In this document: piece by piece, positions 50,530 through 60,329 of the stretch
Numbering within the stretch: the stretch's first letter is position 1
Layout: every line of letters begins with the position of its first letter
NCBI GenBank assembly: GCA_949318235.1
Contig: OX439132.1
Coordinates: forward strand, 20,228,217 to 20,292,216
DNA length: 64,000 nucleotides
Direction: 5' to 3'
Source: Ecdyonurus torrentis
Taxonomy: Eukaryota; Arthropoda; Insecta; Ephemeroptera; Heptageniidae
Translations under genes and position numbers: made by a program
The notes under the pieces: model-generated
Database searches by the model: none
Seen by the model: only the letters and a program-made list of their open reading frames with translations
Told to the model about the DNA's origin: nothing

Positions 50530-51843
50530 CGCACGCGAACAGGGGGTGAGGTCGGGAGAGAGGGTAAAGAGTGACGTGATGCGGTGCCGGGCCGTGTCTT
50601 TCTCCCCAAACCCTATAAGATTTTATATAAACTCACTCATGGCATGTCACTATAAGATATAGAGATTCTTATTCTAACACAATTATATTCAACCCAATTG
50701 ATGCTAATAGTAATAAATGAGTCTATTTCAATTCTTTCTGTCTGTACACGTTTTTTTTTTTTTATTTTTTTTTTATTGTTTAAATTTTTTATTGGAAAAT
50801 TTATTATATTTTATAAATATATTATTATATTGAAACGACAAAAATATACCTCAACTTAAATGCAGTGCAGTAATGCTAAAAATATAGTTAATGTCGTCTA
50901 TCTGTTCTCAGAAACAAAATATTAACCACCATTTCATAAACAAATGATATTATATACATAAACATACACTGTAGTACTATATAGCCTATACTATAAATCA
51001 TATAAATAAATATACGGGCTAATATATATATATAGAGGTGGCAACAATAACAACGCAACACACACGTGATTGTGTCGCAGTGCGGTCACATCAGGTCACT
51101 ATATATAATATGTAAACACACAGCTCCCCATAGACGAATCAAAGTTTCAATTTAATCAGTTCAGTACAGGAGCACAAAACTATTTATATGATCTGCATTG
51201 TTTCCATATTATGTATAACGATGGAATCATATAAAATTCTTTTTAAACCTTAAATAATAATAATAATAAAAATATGTATTTTTTATTATTAACAATTAAT
51301 CTAATAAAATTTCAGGTTAGAGGTTCTTTATGTATACGTTATCAATAAAATAAAATCCTTATATAAACTTAAAAAGAGATTATAGAGATTGAACTTATGT
51401 ATTGTTCTAATAACCCATCTCGATTTCAATCATTTCTCGATGGGCCATCATCTACCCCCCTGACCCCTCGGAGGGTGGGTCTCTCTTGACTATTTCGATA
51501 GTGACGCAATCCGTTCCTGGTTCTAACGTAGTAATGTAGTACTATACGCCATAGAGAGTATATGGCTACTCGGGCGTATATAAATAAAAATAATAACAAT
51601 GTGTAAATTTACGAATGATCTATTACAATGAATGAATTAATAATTAAGTATATAAAATATAGATTATACTGCTTATTATTTCATAACAAAATAAACCAAA
51701 ATTTTTTAGGATGTCAATAACAGGGGACTATAAGCAAATGTTTAAGCATATATAGGTATTGATCAAATATGTATAAATGTGTACCCTTGAACTAGCGCTC
51801 ATAGTTGCGTGCGTGCGAGAGATTGCCCGAGCTATTACGTGCA

Positions 51844-51880
<37 letters not shown>

Positions 51881-52621
51881 AAAAGAAAGAAGACAAGCAG
51901 TGCAAGACACTCACCTCTGACTCACCCCCAGAACTAGGGGAGTTAGAGGAGAGAATTTTCATTCTCAAAGTTTTGCTCACGTGACTCTAACCAATTTCCA
52001 GACATCGCATTTTTTCCCGAAATGATCGACAGATACTTTCGTTTTGTTTATCGTGCGTATAAAAATGTTTTAGAGTTTTTACATGAAGGTTTCAAAAAAC
52101 AACTTTTATACCTTTTTTTTTTTTTTTCAATAAAAAAATATTTTACTAATATTATTTTCTTATTATTCACACTTATAGTTATATAGTCTATATATATATA
52201 TATATATAGTCAAGACAATAAAATAATATAAAATTAAAAGAACGGAGAGTTTACGTATGATATACATAGCCTCTATATTTTATTATTGGAGTATACCTTA
52301 ATTGATAATTCATTAAAATACAATTTCTATATATTTTAGAAAATCTATGATAATGATATATAGATTATTTTTTTATTATCATTATTTTTTTTACTAAACA
52401 TTTTGTTATGATTATAGAAAATATGTTCCTTAGAAAAATAATTAGTCTCTTGGTCTTGCCACCACACCATATATGAAGAAATTGTAGTATGAAAAAATAA
52501 GAAGCATAAAAGTTACTTCCAAATGTTGAGGAAGACTAAAAAATTTAGGGGGTAATTTTATTTTACATTCGAAAAGGGGACATTATTGTTTAATCGCCCC
52601 CCCCCCCCCCCGCCTGAATCG

Positions 52622-52806
52622 CTATACGTGAATTTCTAATTTTTGAGTTCATAAATATTTTTAATCAATTTTTGAAAATCGAAAAATGACATCACAGTTG
52701 ATAATTGATGAATGTGGTAAAAGAAAAAGTTACCAACCGTCCGTGACGTCATTTTGCAACTTAAAAAAAATATAAAGAACTCAAAAATTAGAAATTTGCA
52801 TATCTA
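52622..52806. repeat. Short inverted-repeat element next to family C copy 2
   Basis: The arms GAATTTCTAATTTTTGAGTTC and GAACTCAAAAATTAGAAATTT face each other across about 130 bp that contain TGACATCA and TGACGTCA. Its right end touches the left end of the family C element, so the two may form one composite insertion. Confidence 0.65.
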
Positions 52807-53114
52807 TAGGGTGTATGCGGATGACGTCATATTTATTGCGCTTTGAGGCCATACTGGAGTAGTGCATAACATTGCTCAGCATAGGACAAACTTCATTTAA
52901 GTCAATTTTCTTTGGGAAATCGTTTAATTTTTTGTTATCGCTATTTTTCTCACATACTTGAGATACTAATTCAACATATTTACAACATCAATGCTCTCAA
53001 AAATATTGCATAGTGTTTTTAAACTGGCAAAATGATTTTTTTCCCTATGTCACCCATGTTATTGAGTTATCCAACATGGCGTCGACTTTAACATGAATGC
53101 ATAGACCCTATACA
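52806..53114. mobile_element. Inverted-repeat element family C, copy 2 (about 309 bp)
   Basis: The ends ATAGGGTGTATGC and GCATAGACCCTAT are inverted copies. GAGGCCATACTGG near the left is mirrored by CCAACATGGCGTC near the right. The body shares ACATTGCTCAGCATAGGA and AATGCTCTCAAAAA with 42630-42943. It ends about 375 bp before the ACTR5 start codon. Confidence 0.7.
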
Positions 53115-53269
53115 GTATTATTTCGCGTCGTCTTTTAAAATGCAGCAATTACTGTACTCCCTTATTTTGTTTTCTTCCTCATTAATTGTAACTGCGAATA
53201 AGTAAACAAATGCATAAAAAAACCCTGATACTAAATATAAGTGCCTATTGCTCATTTATTATTGATTAT

Positions 53270-53488
53270 TATATTATTTGGTCACCTCTCCTCCCTGCCC
53301 AGTCCTATCCCCGAACTCTCAAAATTTTGCTCAAAAACCTTTTCGCGCCTCGCTAAAGGCTAAAACTCTCGTTGATGCACTAGGTGGCAGCACCTAGTAA
53401 GTAAGCAAAATTTTTGTCAGCTGCTAATGTTTATGTTTTTTGTTGTGCATAAAAAAGTAATTTAATTTACATTAAATTTTGCATAAAT
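53270..53488 (+). promoter_or_regulatory. Putative promoter and 5' UTR of ACTR5
   Basis: Just upstream of the ACTR5 start codon the sequence becomes richer in GC (CTCCTCCCTGCCCAGTCC, then CGCGCCTCGC) after kilobases of AT-rich DNA. It includes a CTCF-like word at 53377-53390. No clear TATA box was seen. The left boundary is approximate and lies next to the end of a repeat element. Confidence 0.4.
53377..53390 (+). promoter_or_regulatory. CTCF-like site in the ACTR5 5' region
   Basis: GCACTAGGTGGCAG closely resembles the CTCF core CCACYAGRKGGCRS. The site also sits within a small inverted repeat, CTAGGT-GGCAGC-ACCTAG. It lies about 100 bp upstream of the ACTR5 start codon. This is a motif match only. 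Confidence 0.35.
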
Positions 53489-55735
53489 ATGACAGAATCT
53501 AAGTTATTTGAGTTACGGGATGTAAAGACAACACCGGATCCGATTCATATTTACACCAGGCAACTAAAATCATCGCATACTCCGATAGTTATTGACAATG
53601 GTGAGTTTGAACTTTCTGGCATATATGTATGTATATGTATGAATGTATGTATGCATTTGTTTATACATATTTATGCATGATAAAATGTATTTTACCAAAA
53701 TACATACTTTACATTTTGTAAATTATACTTTTTATTCCATCATTAATAAATTATTTTATATTTCAGGCTCATATCAGTGCCGCGTGGGCTGGTCAAACCA
53801 AAAGGAACCTCACTTACAGTTTAAAAACTTGATTGCAAAACCTCGAAAAGAACGCGGTAAAAAGGTAACAAAAAAATAAGCTATATTCATGCAAAATTCA
53901 TTCAATATATTATATTTTTTATGAACATTTTGAATTCTGTTTTAATTTCAGGATGGGGAAACTCAAATTGGAAATGATATTACTAACATTGAAGCCGTCA
54001 GATTTCAACTGCGTACTCAATTTGACCGCGACGTTGTTACTCATTATGAAGCACAAGAACAGGTATGTACAGTACATACATATACATAATTAATTTTCAT
54101 GAGCATAATCCACAGAATCATGTAGCCCTAAAATGTTGAAATATATGAAGTAACTGAATATGTTTTACGTAGTATAAAACTGTACAGCTCTGGGCAAAAG
54201 TTCCCGAACTATTTGCATAGGCAACCTGCAACCACACTATGTTATCTTTATGAGAAAACGCAGCCGCGGCTGCTGCCCCGTTTGGGAACTTTTTTCCAGA
54301 GCTGTACATATATAATGAAATTAATTTTCAGATTTGTTATTTGTTATTTCTTTCAGATCATGGACCACATATTTACACACCTTGGCATTGACACAGAGGG
54401 AAAAGTCGACCACCCTATTGTTATGACTGAAACATTTCTCAATCCAAACTTCTCTAGAAATTGTAATAATAAATTTGGCATCTGTATTTAACAATTTACC
54501 TGTAGTTACTATATTTCAATGAACTCTTTTTGACCTTCCGTTATTTTACAGTGATGTCAGAGCTTTTATTTGAGTGCTATGGTATTCCTGGCGTTGTATA
54601 TGGAGTTGATGCTCTATTCAGCTGGCAGCACTGCCTTCCTGCTTCAAAAGATGCCCTGATTGTAAGCCTTGGTCACCAATGCTGTCATGTAATGCCAGTG
54701 TTAGATGGAAAAGTAGTTCCTGTTTGGACAAGAAGACTTAATGTCGGAGGTTTTCACGTCACTACTTTTCTTCATCGTTTACTTCAGTTGAGAAATTCAT
54801 TACTTGCACCAGCTATATCATTGAGTAGAACAGAGGTTAGTATGCTTCAGTTCTAAATTTTGATTAATTTTGTTTCTATAATTTATTTGTGTATTTTCAG
54901 GATCTGTTACATCGCCATTGTCGAGTAGCTGTAGATTTTCAGAGTGAGTTGGCACAATGGGAGAGTGGTGAGTATTACAGACGCAATGCTTTGAGAGTAC
55001 AGTTGCCGTTCACTCCTGCTCCTGCACCCTCATCATCGGCTACCATGACACCTGAGCAGCAACAGCAACGCAGGAGAGAGCTGGCGCGCAGACTGGGAGA
55101 AATGAATGCTCGCAAGAGAGAGGAGAGGGTGAGTGGACTTGTTTATAAATGAGCAAGTCTACAAAAATTAAACCCCTATGTTTGAATATACCATTAGAAA
55201 GAGCAAAAGTAGTAGATAAACTTAGTATAGGTAATTACCTGAAAAATTAGTGTTTTATTTAACAAAAGTAGAAATAAAAATGTTCAATTCTCAACCCTTT
55301 GCTGACTGTGATGTCATTTGTTTATGTCCGGATTTTGATCGTCTTCTGGATTTCATCCAACCACTACAAATTAAAATAATAATAAATAACAGCCAAGTGT
55401 CTGCCTTTCAGCACTTGGAACTTCTGAAATCCAAAAGACGATAGAAATTTGTATGTAAACAAATGACGCCATGTTCAGCAAAGAGTAGAGAATTGAAATG
55501 TTTTACTTTTATTAAATAAAACTTCATTTCCCAGGTAATTGCCTATACTGAGTTCATCTATTACTTTTGCTCTTTCTAATGGTATATTCAAACATGGGGG
55601 TTAACTTCTTGCAGACTTCCTCATTGTTTGTTATATTATCTAGTGTAATAATACAGTGCCAAACTGCATTTATACTTATGATACATACATATATTATTAA
55701 TACTGCGCGTGTCTCAAAATCATTTTAATGGAATG

Positions 55736-55777
<42 letters not shown>

Positions 55778-58193
55778 TGCTACAGCTTGCAGAAGACGAG
55801 GAACAACTTGGCCAGCTACTGAATGTGCAGGAAATGTTAGAGGATGGAGAGGATGAAGAGTTTCAGGTATTTACATTATGCCATTATATTACATTACATT
55901 ATTTCAGATAATTGACTTTATTATATCTTATTTACATTACATCAATATTCTACAGTATGTAGTTAGTGGTTCAAATATACATATATTCTAATTACTTTTT
56001 ATTTAAAGTATAGTAGTTATTATTTGCAAATTTACTATTAATTATTTTTCCTTACAGCGTGCTCTTGAGTCATTTGATATGAGCAGCAGCTCAGAACTAA
56101 ATAAAGCAATCAATCAACTAAAATCTCGGATTCACAAGACCAAACAGAGGATTGCTGCAGCTGCAAACCCTGCTGAAGAACCTGCTGTTGCGGCTGTTGA
56201 GGTAAATTGTGAATACAATTAGCTTCAATGTAAATAATAATAATAATGATACTCAATTCTGTTGATTGACACAATTATTTTTACTATGATTATCGAGGGA
56301 AAAATGGAATAGATTAAAAAATCCCTAGGTTTTTATTTTGCACTAATAATTTACTGAATATTTTTTAATTCAGCAACTTGATCCCAAAACATCAAAACTG
56401 CTACAAGAAATGGCATTCCCAAAGGAACCAGAAGAATTGGATGCTTGGATTGCAGATCTTAAACAGAAAAGGTATAATAACTTGATTTTAATTCACTCTT
56501 CACAAGAGAATTGAATGAATTTTTGATGTTGCACAGGCAGCAGTTATTGGAAAAGAGAGCAGCTCGAAGACAGCGCAGACAAGATATGGCAAAACGACGC
56601 ACAGCAGCGGCACAAGAAAGAATGCGTATTATAAGTCAACTAGCTCGTAAGGACAAACGTGATGATAATTTTGGTATGAGGGACGAGGATTGGGATGTCT
56701 ACAAAGTTATAAACAAGGTGTGTATTGGCAGACATGTTACCAGTACTTAAATGATAAATATTGCACAACAACTTTCTTAAATTTCAAACATTAAACATTG
56801 CTTTTCATGTTACAATATTCTCTACATGTTTGTAAGCAAGTACCTACCACATTTGATGACAATGGAAATATGTACACTTTATATATATTTTTGTTTACAT
56901 ATTTATTTGTTATTAGCTGTATTTATTTATTTTTATGTACTGTATCTACCTATTTTAATTAACTTTAAAAGCTAAAAAAAAAAAAAAAAAAAAAAAAAAA
57001 TCAACTATTGAATACTGTATTGTTTATTTACTAAAAGAACACATTTATGTTAGGATGGAGGAGACACTGATAGTGAGGAGGAGGGAGAGCGTCTTGCTGA
57101 ACTAGAGGAAGTTCTTCGTCGCTATGCCCCAGAGCTACCCTCTGCCTCATCAGGACCACTCACTCTCTCACGTCCAGAGAGTTATCAGCTGCTCATGGGC
57201 ACAGAATTGATCCGAGTACCTGAGCTGCTCTTCCAGCCATCCATGGTGGGTCATGACCAGGGTGGTGTGGCTGAAACAATTGAGTATATCCTGAAGAACC
57301 TTGAGCCAGACGTACAGTCGCGGCTTGCTAGTAATGTCTTTGTCACAGGTATGTCACAATTTACTATGAAAATATTAATTTCTTAAGCAAAGTTTGTACT
57401 AGATACTTTAGAGCATAATAGTTTTTAGGTGGATAAATTTCTGAGTGAATCACATTCTCATCTAACTTCTCATTGCTCCATAAAACTGTTGTTCTCAATA
57501 TATGCCAGTCAAAATAGAAAACAATTAAAATTATGTGCTACTGTATTGTTATTTATGTTTTAAAAGTTAATTTATTGACCAAAGAATATAAATATTTTGT
57601 ATCAAGTCCAGGGCTATTGCTATTTTTATAAGAAAAAAAAAAATAATAATGATAGGCCTATAATAATGGTGTTTTTTTGAGATTATTATATTTACAGTAC
57701 TGATTATGTATATGTCTATTGGTCTATCAATTGAATGTTTAGTTGTTTAATAAATAAATAAATAAAAAAAAAAAAAAAAAAAAACTAAACAAAAAAACAA
57801 AACAAAAAACATATAATTTGTAAGCAAGCTATTTTCTTGTCACAGTCAGATCACAAAGTTGTTGACTGCTGAAATGTTATAGGTGGAGCTGCACAGTACA
57901 AGGGCATGCTACCTCGGCTTCAACAGGAAATGCAGACAATGCGACCATTTAAGTCTCACTTCCAAGTGAATATGTCCCCGCGACCCTCAGTAAGTGCCTG
58001 GCTTGGAGCCAGAGACCTTGCCAGCAGTTCGGAGCGCCTACGCAGCGCCATGTGCACCAAGGCAATGTATGAGGAGAGAGGAGGTGACTTCCTCGTCACA
58101 CATCTAGCATCAAATCCTTACTCGGCACCAATTCCTCAAGAGCTGCCTATGGAAGTAGTAGCCCCACCCCCACCTCCACCCCCAGTTAAGTAA
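53489..58193 (+). CDS. ACTR5: Actin-related protein 5, INO80 complex subunit (12 exons, 682 aa)
   Basis: Coding exons are 53489-53600, 53767-53864, 53952-54062, 54357-54462, 54552-54835, 54901-55128, 55786-55866, 56058-56201, 56374-56471, 56537-56717, 57054-57348 and 57883-58193. They sum to 2049 nt with all phases consistent. The ATG is the first after an in-frame TAA at 53450. Arp5 is a nuclear actin-fold subunit of the INO80 remodeller that, with Ies6, couples ATP hydrolysis to nucleosome sliding. Actin-fold marks include the phosphate-1 loop ([15 protein letters not shown], residues 33-47), the Arp5-style phosphate-2 loop ([11 protein letters not shown], 181-191) and the adenosine loop ([11 protein letters not shown], about 578-588). 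Between them, residues about 250-500 form the large charged, coiled-coil-prone insertion typical of Arp5. Actin's phosphate-2 DxG is replaced by SLG. The C-terminus ends in a proline run ([10 protein letters not shown]). The protein is somewhat longer than human Arp5 (about 607 aa, from memory). Confidence 0.95.
54185..54304. mobile_element. Tc1/mariner-type MITE family B, copy 1 (120 bp), in ACTR5 intron 3
   Basis: TA flanks both ends. The terminal repeats are CAGCTCTGGGCAAAAGTTCC and, inverted, CAGCTCTGGAAAAAAGTTCC. The interior contains GCATAGGCAACCTGCAACCA and GCCGCGGCTGCTGCCCCG. The TA duplication and CAGCTCTGG-type ends fit the Tc1/mariner superfamily. A second copy lies in PPP1R7. Confidence 0.85.
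55148..55625. mobile_element. MITE family A, copy 2 (about 478 bp), in ACTR5 intron 6
   Basis: It shares the outer ends (AATGAGCAAGTCTAC ... GTAGACTTCCTCATT, with changes) and long stretches of the arms with the copy at 8793-9254. The copies differ by many substitutions and small indels, so both are old. The insertion starts about 20 bp after the exon 6 donor of ACTR5. The open frame across 55250-55444 belongs to the element and is not an exon. Confidence 0.85.
55739..55776. repeat. Poly(T) run before ACTR5 exon 7
   Basis: About 37 T directly precede the TTGCTACAG acceptor and act as an extreme polypyrimidine tract. Its length is prone to sequencing error and polymorphism. Confidence 0.8.
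56973..57000. repeat. Poly(A) run in ACTR5 intron 10
   Basis: About 28 A within the 336-bp intron. No other feature of note. Confidence 0.8.
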
Positions 58194-58263
58194 CCCTTTG
58201 GTTATCGCAAAAATCTATAATGCAGATTATTCAACATAGGTTTAACTGACTGCATTATAAGTG

Positions 58264-58269
58264 AATAAA
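58264..58269 (+). terminator. Candidate poly(A) signal of ACTR5
   Basis: AATAAA lies about 70 nt after the ACTR5 stop codon (TAA at 58191-58193). A second AATAAA occurs near 58616, so alternative 3' ends are possible. Confidence 0.45.
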
Positions 58270-58359
58270 ATCACAAGTGTTAACTTAAATTATACTCTTT
58301 GTAATCAGGCAGCCTGTAAGGATTGTCTCCATTTCTTTTGATTTAGTGCTGAAAGCTAT

Positions 58360-58530
58360 CCAATGTGTGTTAGTGTTTTACTGGCTTATTTATCTCAGTG
58401 CTAGCAAGGTTTTCACCAAACTATGAGAAACTCTTCTCTATGTTAAGGCCTTTGCTGATTCTCTCCTATCCTTTTCTTGCAAATTTATTATACCAAACCA
58501 TGATGGCTTATTTTCCTTAATATCTATTTG
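58360..58530. repeat. Diverged repeat family D, copy 1, downstream of ACTR5
   Basis: CAAATTTATTATACCAAACC, then ATGATGGCTTATTTTCCTTA, match with scattered changes a segment of PPP1R7 intron 4 (61690-61740). The relation also covers TCTCTCCTATCCTTTTCTTG upstream. Both copies are old and the ends are not clear. Confidence 0.45.
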
Positions 58531-59614
58531 TAAAAAAAGCATTGTGCAACTTTTTTTCTTATTCTATGTATAAAAAAAAAAAAAAAAGCTAGTTTATAAT
58601 ACTGAAAATGTAGCAAAATAAAAGCAACAAACTGCAAAAATGTGTTTGCAACTTGACTTATTGGTACAGTAATATACAGTTAATGTCTATTCACGACATT
58701 AGAAAATACCCTAATTTTTTCTCTATATCACAGCCTAGAGCTTTTAGTTAACCCTACATCCAATTATTTATGTAATATAATTTTCCATATAATGTGCTTT
58801 GTTTGTTAAAACTATTTTCACTAGTTTAATTTACATTAAGAACCGATTTTATATTTCTATATAACAGATGGAGCCAATTATTTAAAATTTAAAGATATTT
58901 TCCAATTCAATGTAATTGAAGTACAGAAACACAGTAATATTTGATGGAAATGTGGTTTATTTAGCAATAGTACAATAATAAACATAATGAAGTGCTTAGC
59001 TTGAGGGCACGTGGTTAGGTAAGGTAGGGCATATGAAGCAAAGGAACAGCAATAATATGTAATAGTGCTTTTACTTTTTAATAAAAATATTTTTTACATA
59101 ACATGGTAACAAATACCAAATTACTGATAATTTTTGTCTGAAACTATTAAATTTTCATCTCAGTAATTTTTCCTGTAAAATACAATATGTTTAAATATTA
59201 GTTAAAAATTTCTAGCGATATTATTCCAAATTTTATTTAGCTAGGTTATTGTACATCATAAAAAGGCATTTTTTCAATTGTTACTCAATTAAAGTTTAAA
59301 TGTATGTAATTCATGATATGACAAAATTGTATGATTGTTTTAAGTTTGATAAAAAATATTGATTAAATTAGTGCAAGATGATTAAATAATACTTGGTACA
59401 ACTAATCTCAAATAATATAATAATTAAATCTAGCAGTGCAGGATAAAACCTCTTATAATTTTTTTTAGCCTAATATTATATATGTTTAAAACCTCTCTCT
59501 TCAATAACCAATCAATAGTACAATAAAATTCCTTCTCAATGATGTGTGCAATAACAAAAGAGGATTCTATTACTTTGCTTAGTTTGTTAGGAACTAAACT
59601 TTCACTCTTATTCA

Positions 59615-59794
59615 CAGGCTCAGACTGGCCATAAGAGTAAGTCCGCGATAGCGGACGTACCGCGGACGTGACCCCCCTTGTTTGGAGGACCCTAAAAGGA
59701 GCATAATCAGGGTGTTACACCCCCTTTTTTGGCCCCCTAGAGGATGTTACGCCCTCTTAACGGATGTGGCCCTTTGAGTGCCAATCCGACCCTG
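59615..59794. mobile_element. hAT-type MITE, 180 bp, with 8-bp target duplication CTTATTCA
   Basis: CTTATTCA occurs at 59607-59614 and again at 59795-59802. The ends CAGGCTCAGACTGGCC and, inverted, CAGGGTCGGATTGGCA are imperfect inverted repeats. An 8-bp duplication and CAGGG-type ends fit the hAT superfamily. The interior (GTCCGCGATAGCGGACGTAC) is unusually GC-rich for this window. Confidence 0.9.
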
Positions 59795-59922
59795 CTTATT
59801 CAAAAAACATTTCCAAACGTTATCTTATTATTTACTAGTTGATCAAATTCAACAAAACCTTCACCACCAAAGCAGTAAAACCTCATTTGTTTTTCACTAT
59901 CATTATCAAATAACATCAGTCA

Positions 59923-60097
59923 AGGGCTATTGCTAATTTTATTACAAAAAAAAAGTATACCAGTTGGACAATTCATAATTTCTTTCAGCAAAGATAATGT
60001 AACAAAATGGTTAAAATTTCAGAAAACTTTGTTGATAACACAATTTACTCTTTTTTTCTAGAAGACAATACCCTAATTTTTAATAACAATAGCCCCT
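59923..60097. mobile_element. Second MITE with probable 8-bp target duplication (175 bp)
   Basis: The ends AGGGCTATTGCTAATTTTA and, inverted, AGGGGCTATTGTTATTAAAA. Flanks are ATCAGTCA (59915-59922) and ATCAGTCT (60098-60105), seven of eight matching. Probably hAT-like. A similar end, AGGGCTATTGCTATTTTTAT, occurs near 57611 in ACTR5 intron 11, possibly another damaged copy. Confidence 0.65.
59937..59943 (-). terminator. Possible poly(A) signal of PPP1R7
   Basis: AATAAA read on the minus strand lies about 390 nt beyond the PPP1R7 stop codon, inside the end of a MITE. If used, the transposon supplies the signal. No nearer perfect hexamer was noticed. Weak evidence. Confidence 0.2.
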
Positions 60098-60329
60098 ATC
60101 AGTCTCTCAGTTACTAAACTTTTATAATTATTGTTTGATAATAAACAGCACCAACTCAAAATATTGAAGGGCAATTTTTTTTCAAAATTATTTTCAGGTT
60201 TATGCATTATATAATTATTTCATAAAGCTTTAGAGTTAAATGTTTAGTTGTTGAGGTGTTTATGTTTAGAACAGAGGTTTTCTTTGCTAGAATAAACTAG
60301 CTGTGCTTCAGTCTTTTTTTTTTTTAAAT

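Larger units (their letters stand above)
58194..60329. other. Region between the convergent 3' ends of ACTR5 and PPP1R7
   Basis: No gene was seen. It holds the ACTR5 poly(A) signals, one family D repeat and two MITEs. The PPP1R7 3' UTR must lie in the right part. Confidence 0.7.

Noticed and set aside
54118..54309. Open frame through ACTR5 intron 3
   Set aside because: Translation of the 120-bp MITE and intron; it interrupts the Arp5 protein if retained.
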